Of a stretch of DNA of 64,000 nucleotides, positions 33,396-45,100 are shown one piece after another. The position numbers were made by a program, and so were the translations under genes. Each line of letters starts with the position of its first letter. Positions within the stretch are counted from its first letter, which is position 1. A model generated the notes under the pieces. The model did not search any database, was not told where the DNA came from, and saw nothing but the letters and a program-made list of their open reading frames with translations. Source of the DNA: Symbiodinium natans (Eukaryota; Sar; Dinophyceae; Suessiales; Symbiodiniaceae); assembly GCA_905221605.1 (NCBI GenBank), contig CAJNDS010001158.1:65001-129000 (forward strand), read 5' to 3'.

Positions 33396-34830
33396 GGAGC
33401 TGCGCGCTGACAAGTCGCTGACAAGGGCTGTCATGTCGGACCCCTTATCACGAGGGACTTTGGCCGGGCTCCAGCTTTAGAAGTTCAGTTCACTTCCAGT
33501 CTGCGTCGTGGTTGAACATGGCTTCGGAAGCGAAGGTTCATGCCTTGTTGTTTTGTTGAGTTGGTTAGTGCCGAAAGCCTGAATTCTTGCAATGCGTCCT
33601 TAGCTGGTTCGCGGCTACTCGTAACTTCAATTTATCGCTGTTTTGGGCAAGTGGTCCCGCGCTTCAAGGGAGCAGAACCATGAGCCATTGCGTCAGACAG
33701 GATGTGAATGCACTTAGCTATATGAAGCTTCATTCTGCCAAGTGCCGAGGCTTTTACTAGATCTTCGCGGTGGGAATCCAGAACCAGATGTCAACGCGCG
33801 TAGAGTCTTTTTCGCGTTGCACAAGCCTCCAGCCGGCGATGAAGCCAGTTTACTATGCATCTAAGATGCTTCCTGCTTAATGCAAGAGCCTGGTAACTTA
33901 ACTCGTTTTAGATTTTGTGCCTTGGCCACGTTAGCCGGCTCGACCGAATTGATTGTGCCTGAGAGCCATGCAATCTGCGCAACGTACATACTTCCACGTT
34001 GCTGCGCTGGGCACTGCGGATCTTGGCGTGTTCGTGGTAGAACTACTGAGACCTACTGACCTAGCATGGATCAAGGGGAGGTAAGCTGGCAAGCTTGAGC
34101 AGCTTTCCCCGGTTTCGAGGTATGTATGCTGACAAGTCGCTGACAAGGGCTGTCTCGTCGGACCCCTTATCACGAGGGACTTTGGCCGTGGCTCCAGCTT
34201 TTTAAGTTCAGTTCAGTTCCTGTCTGGTGGTTGAACATGGCTTCGGAAGCGAAAGTTCATGCGTTTTGTTGAGTTGGTTGATGCCGAAAGGTCCCTGATT
34301 TTTGCCATGAGTGTTTACTAGTTGCGCGAATAGCTTCAGTTTAACACTGTGTTGAAGGGAGCAGGAGCCACGTGCCATTGCGTCAGACTGGATGTGAATG
34401 AACTTAGCAAAAAGCTTCATGCTGCCGAGCGCCGAGGCCTTTATTGGATCATCGCTGAGGGAATCCAGTACCAGATGCGAATGCGAGCACATAGCCCATA
34501 GCGTTCTTGTCGTTTTGCGGCAAGCCTCCGCCCGGCGATGAGGCCTCTGTTTCTATCGCGGACCTGCCCCGCTTCACTAGGAAAAAACGGCGCTGCATGT
34601 TTCATTGTGACTACACTTGTCTGTTCCGATGATGGATGCGTTGCTCCGCAACTTTCATATGGAATGTTTGCATTCCACCCTTTGCTTTGAAGTCTTTGAA
34701 CTTTATCCGGATTCTCACCTTGAGAAAGAAGCGCAAATCACCACTCTGCGGGGTTACTGCGTGAAAAGCTCCATGCCACGAGATAACAAACGACGTGGAC
34801 GATACATGCTCCCACTTTCCAGATAAGCTG
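33396..34830. repeat. Diverged third copy of block A repeats
   Basis: Two copies of the GCTGACAAGTCGCTGACAAG core (near 33407 and 34129), each followed by the AGGGACTTTGGCC and GGTTGAACATGGCTTCGGAAG strings of block A. It then has the ~100-base element (34592-34700). More diverged and rearranged than copies 1 and 2. Confidence 0.8.
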
Positions 34831-35469
34831 CAACCCACGTTGAAGGCTTTGAAAGATTTGCAACAACAGCACAAAATGCAACCAAGAAGATCCGACAAGC
34901 CGCGGAGTGGACAGGGCTTGAATCAGATGGCTACAGCAGATTGCAGGTAAGTCCGAGTGCTCCTTACAATGTCCGCGGTAATGCATGACAAGCACCGGGC
35001 TTCTCTTGGGTAATCAGAGGCTTCCTGGCACAGGGCCCCCGGACACTTCGACACTTTTGAAGCCACCTCGATTGTATCCCAGCCCATATGTTGACCACAA
35101 CCCAGGCGGCGCGATTCTTGGCTGTGCGAAAAGTAAAAGAATCATAGGCGGCACAGGTGACACTTGCTTCAGCTAGTTTGCAGGCTCCATGATCGGCGAT
35201 TGCCAACTGCGAACTTAAGCACAGAGCAGATTGAGAAGTACGTGGTATTACGTAGTTCTACCATGCTCTACCGCACAGCCACAAGGTTTGGAATCTCTTA
35301 CAGAAGTGGCCTTTGCAACCGTGTCGATCTTTGTGCCGCAGTTCTGAGGCCCAGGCCGTTGACGCTTTTCAGGTCCCCAGCTGCTGCCAGCGGTTTGAAG
35401 AAGTCTGAGGCGTCCACGCTGAAAAGTTTTGCCATGCGGATTGCAAACCGTATGGAACCGTATGGAAGA
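34831..35469. other. Spacer between repeat blocks
   Basis: No gene recognised. Minus-strand frames here (34738-34995, 34964-35206) have no known domain. Confidence 0.4.
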
Positions 35470-38003
35470 TGTGAACTGAACATGGAGGTCATGACGGCGG
35501 CTGCTGTGTCCTTCTCCGCGAAGGCGCCGCTTCGGCAAAGCGTGATTTGGATTCGGATTTCGCGGATTTAGGTCGTTGCTAACCCGTTGTCCCCTCGCCT
35601 TGCGACTCTGTGTATTTCTTGTTCTTTCTCTGCAACATGTCAAGAAGATGTTGTTGGAGCCTGCAGGGGCTCCGAAGTATGTTGTTTGGCAACTCCATGA
35701 CATCTGAACTTATCGCGATACTTTTTGTCAACTCCACAAGAGGGCGCGGGCTCCCAGGCCCGTACCCTTCACATTCACATCCTCAAAATTCAACAGAAGG
35801 CGTTGGCCTTGTTTCACATGTCAAGGGGGCCCGGGAACCCGGGGGGCCCACGGCCTCCCGGACCCTGCAAATTATGCAAATATTTCAGATTCTCTAAAAT
35901 CCTCGTGATTGAAAAGCGCCCGTTTTTTGGACGCAAGCTTTTGATGAAAATTTGGAAGGGGGAGGGTCACAGGGCCTTCCGGACCCTTCAAATTTTACAA
36001 ATTCTTGCTGGAAGTCTTCGAATGAAGCATGCTTATAGAATTTTCACGGGGGCTCGAGGTCCCCAGGCCCCCTGTTAAATGTCATAACAAGCTCAAAAAT
36101 CTTGAAAACCCTAAAATTTGAAAGGACCCGGCCTCTTAGTGTTGCAAAGGCTTGAAGGACCGAAAGGATCTTACAAAAACAAAAAGCGGCCTTGTCAACT
36201 TTTTCGAAAGGTCTTGAAAGTCCAATAGATCACCAAGAGTGAGTGCCGAATAATTAGCGCACAAAGGTCCTGCAGAACCCGTTGTTGCGCCGTGTCGCCG
36301 TCCGATTCTGTATGTCTGCGCAACATGTCAGGGGCCTGCAGGGGCTCCAAAGTATGTTTGGCAACTCCACGCAACTCCTCTCAGCATAATGAGCTTCCCA
36401 GCCTCTCATCTTGTAGGGCCTGTGGGGATGCGCCGTCCGGAGATGCTATCGTCACACGCTCGAAGCATGTTCTGCTGATAGCCGAAGACTTGAGACGCGG
36501 AGGCGTGGGATTCTGCGGACTCAAAGATGGACGTTTCACGCTTCGCATCGCCCTTGAGCCCCTTGCCTCACTGGTTCACTTGAGCATAGATCTTTAAATC
36601 TTTACCTTGCCATTTTTTCCCAGCTTCCCGCTGGACAACAGACTTGGGGAAGTCCTCGGACGCCAGCATACGCTCAGCTCCAAGCGCCGTGTGTCCGCGC
36701 GTCCGAGGCACTGCCAGCACGAGCTGCAGCGTCTTCCCTTCGATTGAGGCGCCCCTGACGGTCTTTGTTCTAGACAGTTCCACTAAGTGTTCCCCAAGTT
36801 CCCAAGTTTTGACAGATTTCGAGCTGACATGAGGCAAGGCATCCCTGAATACGAATCCCAAAACTGAGGACCGAAAGTTAGTAGAGGGACGCACTGCACC
36901 CTACCATGCTTCGTGGGCTCGTAAAAAGCCCATTGCATTTTGTGTCAAGTCGCTCTGTGGCGACTGCGCGAAGGAAAGTTGGTGACAATCCCAGCGAGTA
37001 GCAGTAGCGTCACAGACACTGGCGCATCAAAGTGTCAAATTGACTGCAGGTTGCCACCCCAACCGGCCGCGCGAGCCCCATGAGCACCCTGCCGGAAGAG
37101 TCACCGTCTAGATCTCTGGGGACAGCAGCCGCTCAAAGGCAGATTCTCAACATCCTTGGATGTTTTTTCACTTGTGCCGCGAGGTGATGCAGAAAGCGTT
37201 GCCTCCACGGACTCCACAGATTCGCTGGAGGCGTATGGGTGGTATGGGTGGGAGGCGTCAGGCGCCACTGATATTGTCACCCTTGCAGCCCTGAGCTCAG
37301 AAACTCTGCGCGCAGGAGCTCGAGACACCGTCTCACTTGGTGATGACCCAGGACGGATCCGTGGAGCTCCGGCCTGACAGCTCAGCGTCAAAAGATGTGT
37401 ACAGAAAGCTTGCATGCATCAGCATTCCGGAGACGGGATTTTGGAGGGGTCTTGAGCTCCTGCTCATGGAAGAACTATGGGGTCCCACAGGGCTGCATTA
37501 TTTGCACCCACTTTGGAGCCAGACCACGGACATGGTAATTCACTGTGTGCCTGCCCGATGCACGAGCGCAGAGCTGGAGGGGTTCATCCGTGCCAGTGCA
37601 CCCAGCATGCCTCTCGAGACCAAAATCACGCTGCCCTCGAACCGAGATGGCACCAACCGACGCTACGCATTCGTAGCCCATCATGCAAACTTACGTACCA
37701 CGGTCGCAGCTTTGTGGCAGCAGCATGTGCCGTCTCGGCCAGGGTCTGGGCCACTGAAGTTGTTTCCAGCTTGCTTGCAAGAGTTCTATCGCAGGTTGGG
37801 CGGTGGGCCAGGGGACGCGCCGTTGTGGCTCACCGGCAGCACCAGATACTGACAGAATATGCCTCCTGCTGAATGTGACTCTTGCGACGTGCTGCTACGT
37901 GTGACTTGAAAGAAGCCTCAGTTTGTGGCTACTTTGAGTTTGGCAGAACTTGTGAGACAGCTCAACCCGATGCGTTGGCGACCTGTTGTGCCCTCTCTGA
38001 GAT
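35470..38003. repeat. Segmental duplication block B, copy 2
   Basis: Collinear with 30540-32360 but with about 0.6 kb extra at roughly 35690-36280. That insertion is bracketed by two versions of a segment (GCAACATGTCA...GCCTGCAGGGGCTCC) at about 35631-35690 and 36317-36375, as if part of the block had been duplicated again around the inserted sequence. Confidence 0.8.
37343..37852 (+). CDS. RRM-like protein, possibly Mei2-type, copy 2
   Basis: Same 169-codon frame as 31676-32185. The amino-acid differences I see are Arg to Ser before APSMP, Cys to Tyr in NRR(C/Y)AFV, and Arg-Leu to His-Val after WQQ. Tyr in the RNP1-like segment is closer to a canonical RRM, so this copy may be the more conserved. 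The sequence just upstream (37156-37345) is open in another frame and contains a Ser/Asp-rich stretch (DAESVASTDSTDSLEA). An unseen short intron or a frameshift would be needed to join them. No promoter or neighbour suggests a partner. Confidence 0.45.
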   Translation: MTQDGSVELRPDSSASKDVYRKLACISIPETGFWRGLELLLMEELWGPTGLHYLHPLWSQTTDMVIHCVPARCTSAELEGFIRASAPSMPLETKITLPSNRDGTNRRYAFVAHHANLRTTVAALWQQHVPSRPGSGPLKLFPACLQEFYRRLGGGPGDAPLWLTGSTRY

Positions 38004-38164
38004 GCCCTGGATAAAACGGGTACGGTGCAAAAGAGGATCAGGGCAGAGCACTTGGAGCAGCTCTTTCTGAGCACAGAGCAACATTTTATAGAGCGGAGTA
38101 ACCCGGAATAACACCCCAAGAGGTCAGCCACTTCAAGTAGCCAAGTGCGCGCTGAGCACGTTAT

Positions 38165-38215
38165 ATGACGGCAAGCTGGCAAGCTGGCAAGCTGGCAAGC
38201 TTGAGCAGCTTTTCC
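38165..38215. repeat. Short GGCAAGCT tandem repeat
   Basis: GGCAAGCT is repeated four to five times in a row immediately before a block A core unit. Confidence 0.8.
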
Positions 38216-39985
38216 CAGTTTGCCTCGTTTGTTTTCTGCAGTTGCACGCTGACAAGTCACTGACAAGGGCCGTCACCTCGAACCCCCTTCATCAGGGACT
38301 TTGGCCGGTGCTCCAGCCTTGAAAGGGTGGCTCCAGCTTTCATAGAGCGGAGTAACACCTCAACAGGTCAGCCACTTCCAGTAGCCAAGTGGGGGCTGAG
38401 CACCTTATATGACGGCAAGCTGGCAAGCTTGGCAGCTTTTTCCCACTTTGCCTCTTTCTTTTATGAAGTTGCATGCTGACAAGTCGCTGACAAGGGCTGT
38501 CACATCGGCAGCCTTCATCAGGGACTTTGGCTGTGGCTCCAGCTTTCAAAGTTCACTTACTTCCGAGGCTGACCACAGCTTCGGAAGCGCAAGTTCATGC
38601 CGGGGCTGCGTTTTGTTGTTCGTGACGACAGATGCCCGAATTCTTGCCATGAGTCGCTAGCACCTAGCTTCAGCCTAAAGCCGTTTAGGAGAGTGGTCCG
38701 GCGCTTCAAGGGAGGAGGATACCTTGCTTCACGTTCGGGGATGCTGCAGATACAGATAGCCTGAGCAGCTTTCCCCAGTTTCGAAGTACACATGCTGGCA
38801 AGTCGCTGACAAGAGCTGTCATGTCGGACGCCAATCAGGGACTTTGGCCGTGGCTCCAGCTTTCAGAAGGTCAGTTCAGTTCCAGTCTGCGTCGATGTTG
38901 AACATGAGTGAAAGTTCTCCCAGGGCATCGTTTCTTTCTTGCCATGCGTGCTTACTAGTTTGGCGAATAGCGTTAGGGGAGTGGTCCTGCGCTTCAAGGG
39001 AGCAGGAGCCATGAGCCATTGCATCAGACAGGATCTGACCAGATGCGAATGCGAGCACATAGCCCATAGCGTCCTTTTCGTTTTGCAACAAGCCTTCACC
39101 CGGCGATGAGGCCTTTGTTTCTATCGCGGGACATACCGCCTGTACCTGCCCCGGTTCACTAGATCAATAACACGGCGCTGCGCGTTTCGTTGTGACTACA
39201 CTTATCTGTTCCGATGTTGGATGCTTTGCTTCGCCACTTTCATATGGAATGTTTGCATTCCACCCTTTGAAGTCTTGGGACTTTAGCCGGTTTCCAGCTT
39301 TGGCAGGCATGCCTTCCTCTCACCTTGAGAAACGACCGCCAGCTGCACCACTCTGCGGGGTTGCTGCGCGGCAAGGTCCATGCCCCGAGAGAAAAAAACG
39401 ACACGGACGACATATGCTCCCGCTTTCCAGGTTCTAAGCTTCCATAGGGACTTAGAGTTTTTCCGACAGTCAAAAGTCTCATTGCACTTCAGTCGCATAG
39501 CGATGAGCAGTTCGGCAAGGCGCTTTTGAAACTCTTGTGCAGTTCTACTGCAGTTTCGGGCCAAGGCTGGACATCACAGGGTTTAAGGGCCTAGCACGCT
39601 TTTTGTGCGCAAAGAGAGAGAGAGAGAGGGGCAAAGCGGAACATCTGATGGTTGATAGGCTAATCTACGGGAGTGTTTCATGTTCACAGTCCCGCTGCAG
39701 TATCACATGGGCCCAGGACGCACTCAGGGCGCGCTTCGTGCGCGAGGGGGGGGGGGGGGGGTCACTCCTCTCAAGCCCCGTAGAAGAAGAAGAAGAACAA
39801 GAAGAAGAAGAAGAAGAAGAAGAAGAAGAGAGAGAGGCAGAAAGAGAGCGAGAGAGAGAGACAGAGCCAGAGAAATCTTGAGAGAGAGCGGGGGGGGCTC
39901 CCCTATGCCCATGCAGCGCAGAAGAAGAAGAAGAAGAAGAAGAAGAAGAAGAAGAGAGAGAGAGAGAGAACAATTGGGGTATGTT
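38216..39985. repeat. Segmental duplication block A, copy 2
   Basis: 38429-39985 is the near-identical partner of 1-1567. 38216-38428 adds a further core unit (GCTGACAAGTCACTGACAAG near 38246). Core units here are at about 38246, 38474 and 38794, all in the same orientation. Confidence 0.9.
39783..39970. repeat. GAA/GA compound microsatellite
   Basis: Partner of the tract at 1366-1551, preceded by a longer G-run (about 39744-39760). Peptides in any frame are low-complexity. Confidence 0.95.
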
Positions 39986-42900
39986 GAGGTACTAGTGTCC
40001 TTGCTTGCTTCTGGTTGGTTATGGTCTCGGTTGCAACCTCCACTCAGCACAACGGTTTGTTTCACGCACAGACAGATCGCTGGAGCACGCCCACCCGCGT
40101 GCCCCTTGCGAAGGGGCACGCACTTGTGGGGGCGCACACAGAGTCTTCTCAGGGAGCGCAGAAAGACTTACAGAAACCACCCCAACTTTTTTGCACCTGG
40201 CAACAAGCACGCGCTTTGCAAGTTTGGAGATGCACACACGGAAGGAGGGTGATTTTATTTACTCAAAATGCAGTGTCTGAGTTTCAGAAGCGCTTTGTTT
40301 TTGTCTTGGAGCATTTTGAACTTGTGCCCGTTTTCTGAGAAGGTCCGGGCTCTGTCGAGAGCAATAGGGGAGCAATGAAGACGGTCAGCATCATCGCGAC
40401 CCTGATGCTCGGTTCGTTGTTGCGGAATGTCGCTAGTTCTTTTTCCCCAAAAAATTCCATTTTGCACTGTAAACGGTGTGGCGCCACTGAGCTCAGGACG
40501 GGCGTAGCCTTTGGCACCTGGAGCGCTTGGAAAGCCTTTGCGCAGGGCTGGGCCCTTCCACGGAGCGCTGCGCCCGCCGCGCTGGAGCGCTCCAACCCTG
40601 GCCACTCGACGATGCTGGTCTCTTTTGAAATTGTGCGGCATGTTACAAGTAGTGCGAGAGACCCACCTTTTAGCAACCTTCTGAGCAAAGAAAAACACTG
40701 CCAGGATTCTGGCTCAATCTCTTGCGCACATGTCGAATTGCCTCACAAAGCCACAAGCAAACATGTTCAAACATGATCTCACGCAGTTTTGCAAATATTT
40801 TTGGGAGCTCCGCTCCGCGCACTGCAAATGAGCGAAGGCGTGTTTGGTTCGACATCGCCAAAGCTTAAAGACCTTTTACAGCAGGCGCATGGACATAGAA
40901 TTTTATCTGGATGTTGTCCTGTAGGTTGTTTGGCCTACACTGCTTAGACTGGAGCAACGGAAGGCGGCGCTTAAAAATTTAAACGATGATTTCTTAGAAC
41001 TTGCCACTAGGAAGGATCCGTCGCTGATCGAAGAGCTTTGGCATCAAGAAACCAAGAGGGAGAGAGGCCTCTGCGGAGTTTGGTTCGTCCCAATTTTTGT
41101 TTTGCCTCTCTCTCTCTCTCTCTTTCTCTCTCTGTCTCTCGCTCTCCCTTACCACCACATTTTGCAACTTACAATGTTTCTAGTCCTTTGTATTTCTTAT
41201 TTCTTGGTTCCATCTCCCGTCTCCAACCTTCACCTCCTTCCTCCCTTTCCCTTGCCCGTTCTGTCTTTTCTCGTTTCTTTTGTCCTTCTCCCGATCCAAA
41301 TCTTGTCTTCTTTATGAAAAAAAGCCATAGCCCAGAAGGGCGGCTTGCGCTTCTACGTTCGTGCTGTGCTTTTCTTCTACTTGAGAGCTCCATCAGTCAG
41401 GCACCCCCAAAGATCTCGAATCTTTTTTGTGGGAAAATTGCATTAGCCACCCAATTCCTTCCACCGCAACACTCCCACTGCACGAGGCCCTCGCCAAAGT
41501 TGGAAGCTTGTTTGTAGAACAATTATGCAAATCAACAGTAGCCATAGCAGAATAGCGATGGCACATAGCACAGCTCTAGGTCATACAACACCAAGCGACA
41601 GCAATTTAAAGAGCCAATCAGGGCTGAACCTACCAAGAAGTATACCGTTTTTTTCCATGTGTCACGGTCGTCTGGGTAGGACAGGAAGAACTGACATCAA
41701 AGACAAAGCTGTGAGCAGCCTAACGTGGGCACAACATATGGCAAGCACAGCTGCGCTTGTCATAAAGATAGCCGTTTCTCTTGTGACTTTGCGTTGTCGA
41801 GTAGAACTTCCAGGATGCTCTCCGAAGCACAACACACATCTCTCCACCAGGAGGCCTGCAACCAGGCCCGACTTTCAGAAACAAGGTCAAGCCCCCCGCC
41901 CCCGCCCCTTTCCCCTCCCCCCCCCCAGAAGAAGAAAAAACAAACATACTGAAAAAAAGCACAACGAGACTCGTACGATAGGTCTTCTCAACCTCTCCTC
42001 GCGTCGGCCACATCTAGTCTTCTTACACGTAGCCTCCTGCGTCTGACCACGCCGGCCCCGGCAAGTCCCCACCCGTTGACTGTTTCGTCGTCGTGTTGCA
42101 GCCTCTTCCGTCAGAACGCCGTCAAGTCCATTTTGCCTCCAAACCGTTCTCCTGCATCTGACCGCGTCGGCCCCCGTCATGTTTTCCATTGACCGTTTAT
42201 CGTCTTCGCATAGCCTCTCCTGTCAGGACCCGCTGGCCTCTTCCGTTCTCCTTTCGCCGGCCGAGTTAAGTCCTCGGTCGGGCGATTCAGTCTTCGTAGG
42301 CCCCGGGATTTCGTGCTCGCCCCCTGGTCCACGCCCGTCAAGTTTTTGTAGCCTCTCAAACGGAGATCGCGCTGCCCCATCAACCGGATTTTTGCCATGC
42401 CCGTCAAATCATGCCCATCGGCTCACCCCCAAGTAACCGGATTTCCCCCCCTTTCCCTTTCCCTGTCCTCCACCTCCCCCCCCCTTGTTCACGCCTCCCC
42501 CTGCGCACCGCTCTTCCCGTCCACTCCCCTCGAAGAAGGCTCCCCCATAGCCTTCCTCAACCCCAACTTTGTCATGCAGTCAAACTTCACGGCCTCTACC
42601 GCTACAATTCCGCGCCCTCCCCAATCTCCACATCAACTTCCCGCGCCCGCTACTCCATCCAACTCCGGCACCCTCCTCCATTGACCGTCGCCTCTTCGCA
42701 GACTAACGTCCTCGCGCCTTCCACGGTGAAGCACTATAAGCGAGAACCAAACCGCATTTGGGCTTTCGGGAACAAAGCAAACGGTTTTGAAGGTGGGACG
42801 GCACGCTGAAGTCCCCCACATGCAAGCACCCCGCGACACACCCAGACCTGTCGATATCTAGCTGCCCGTCGGCCAGAGGCCAAGTCAGTCTAGTCACCAT

Positions 42901-43029
42901 GAAGTACGAACATGCAAGTGTCCAAACCTTGTTGGGTATTTTCCATATGAAGGTATCAAAACTTGACAATGTGTTTCGTCCCAACACGACAATCCCAACA
43001 CCAGCAATCCATGCCATGTGCATTCGCAG
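39986..43029. other. Region upstream of carbohydrate sulfotransferase
   Basis: Contains a CT-rich tract (41105-41150), an A/C-rich tract (41900-41945) and long pyrimidine-rich stretches (42050-42690). A frame at 40375 may be a first exon (listed separately). No other coding segment is recognisable. Confidence 0.4.
40375..40776 (+). CDS. Possible signal-peptide exon (uncertain)
   Basis: The ATG opens MKTVSIIATLMLGSLLRNVA, which fits a signal peptide or anchor; the open frame runs 133 codons. It could be the first exon of the sulfotransferase gene whose catalytic exon starts near 43030, since that exon lacks a membrane anchor. No splice connection can be shown. Confidence 0.3.
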   Translation: MKTVSIIATLMLGSLLRNVASSFSPKNSILHCKRCGATELRTGVAFGTWSAWKAFAQGWALPRSAAPAALERSNPGHSTMLVSFEIVRHVTSSARDPPFSNLLSKEKHCQDSGSISCAHVELPHKATSKHVQT

Positions 43030-44021
43030 GCTGCAGGCTCGACCTGAAGGGCGAAGCGTCAGGCATGTCACAGCCGGCAGCTTTCGATTCCTGGTACGCC
43101 AACCAGCTTCTTGGTATTCAGAATGACTGTTTCCGAATGATTCTGCAGACCTATGGAAAGAACCCACATTGTGTCTTCGCAACCGTATATCTCGCAAAGC
43201 TTTTGCCTGGGCACATTCTCAAAACGCGAAGGAGTGATGCCTGGCTTGCGCCTTTCGTGATTCCGAGCCGACGCATTGTGTTTTGCGATGTGCAAAAGGC
43301 TGGCTCCTCTCGGTGGCTCCGACTTCTGCGATGGCTGGCAGGATCGCCAGACTGGGATGGAAACCCGCACTTCCTCGACAGCGAAGGGCACCCAGGTGGA
43401 TTGAGGAGGCTCGAACACCTGCCACGTGAGGAGGCCGTTCAGATCATGCGTGACCCAAAGTGGACAAAGATAGCAGTCGTGCGGGACCCGTTGGACCGCC
43501 TGAGATCTGCTTACTTGGACAGAGTGGTCGGCGCCACTGAGCCCAATGAGATCTTCGAGAAGCGCCTTTTCGCGCATTACCAGAGCCTGGCATCGATGAG
43601 CTTTTCAGACTTCCTTGCCAGGGTTGAGCTGGGCATGCACTTCCTGGAAAACGAAGATGTGCACTGGCAGCGCCAGTCACGCAGGTGTGATCTCGGCAAG
43701 TTCCTACCGCTGTACCACCACGTCTTCATCATACCTCCGGACAAGTCGGCGCGTGCTGAAGTGTCGGACTGCGTGCTTGAAGCGCTGGCCAAAACAGCGC
43801 CAAACCCTGCAGAGGTGAGAAACTTCTCGATGACCTCAAGGGCTTCAGAATCGCTTGTTGCACACAGGACAGATGCCGAATCCCACTCCACATATGATGA
43901 AGAGCTTTGTCTCAAGGCCCGGCAGCTTTATGCGGAGGATTACGAGGTATTCCAAATGCAAAGGCCCACCTGCCTTGCAACTTCTCCGCATGTCACATGG
44001 CCAAGCCTGCCAAGCCTCTAG
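43030..44021 (+). CDS. Carbohydrate sulfotransferase (Sulfotransfer_2 type), last exon
   Basis: Family members use PAPS to sulfate sugars of glycoconjugates in the Golgi (chondroitin/HNK-1 type). The 5'-phosphosulfate loop is CDVQKAGSSRWLRLLRWL (about 43278-43331), the 3'-phosphate site is AVVRDPLDRLRSAYLDR (about 43473-43523), and the family HW.PQ...C segment appears as HWQRQSRRCD (about 43662-43691). It ends with a family-like tail, YDEELCLKARQLYAEDYEVF. Key loop residues (Lys, Gly, Ser; Arg, Ser) are present, so it looks active. The frame is open upstream to 42963, but CATTCGCAG|GCTGCAG at 43029/43030 looks like a 3' splice site. The N-terminal membrane anchor is therefore probably in an unseen upstream exon. 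Lengths fit a catalytic domain of about 330 residues. Confidence 0.85.
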
Positions 44022-45100
44022 TTCCCGGTGTTGTCTTGATGTTCGTCGGTGCTTCTTGTTTTTCACCACCGTGGAAAACATGACAATGGAACAGACGACG
44101 CTACTGTACATCATCAGGGTCGTTTCCGCGATCTTTTCCATCATTTTGTCATCCACCCTGGCTGTTTGGTGATCTTGCGGCGTACATACTTCCGTGGCTG
44201 CACTTGGAACTCAAGCTCTGAACAGATGGCTTGCCATAGGCAAGGTTTTCACAGTATCGTGGCCTTCAAAGAGGACGTGTCATATTGATATTTGAAGAGA
44301 CTTCCAAGTTCCAAGAACTGCCTCACGCCAGCAAGAGCCAAAAACCGGCTCGCGATGGGCATCTTGTACAGGTTGGGTCCACTCTCAGGCGCCATCGGAG
44401 CATCTTCGGGCCAAAGACTGCATAGGGCAGATTGCGGGATGGCATTTCTTGTGCCGCTCTCAAGACAAGCTCACAACACTTCTTGACTACCTGCCAAAGG
44501 CTCTTTCCCAGAGATGCCCCGGCTTCGTGAGTTAGGAAAAGCCGCCGACCGCCCATCTTGGAATTGCAGGAGCTGAAGCGCACGACATAGTTCACATGTG
44601 AACATGTTCTGAACACTTTGTACTTAGCCCGCACTGCAATACTTAAAGGAGGTTACGTACCCCTAACCCTCTTGAATGAACATGTTGTGCAACAACGCAC
44701 GAGAAAAGCGACTACTCATGGGGGGAGAAGCCGCCAGTGGGAACTGACTCTTCCCCCAGAATCTCGTGGTGCATGTTGTCATTTTTCGTCAGCCACCCCT
44801 TCGCTGTTCTTGCTGCCAACCTTGTGAGAACGGTGAGAACGTGCGTCTCCGATTTGAGAGGAGCCTCAATCTCAGGGTGGTTGTGACATATGTAAAGTCA
44901 ACCGCATCTGGCTTGCATCAAGCGTTTCCGCAGTAATGGCATGACGCGTGTAGCATAGCACAGCATGATATGCAGCAGCAATAGGGTACCTCTGGCCCGT
45001 GGGGCTTCAACATGACCTCAACAGTCATATTACAGCTTGACTATCCCAGATTCTACCAGAGTGTCCTTCTTGAAGCCTCCAAAGCTTGTTTTGCTCCGGC
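44022..45100. other. Spacer between sulfotransferase and fucosyltransferase-like genes
   Basis: Presumed 3' UTR and upstream region; no RNA gene, repeat or coding segment recognised. Confidence 0.5.

Noticed and set aside
41100-41320. Leu/Ser-rich frames that look like membrane proteins
   Set aside because: They derive from a CT-rich tract.
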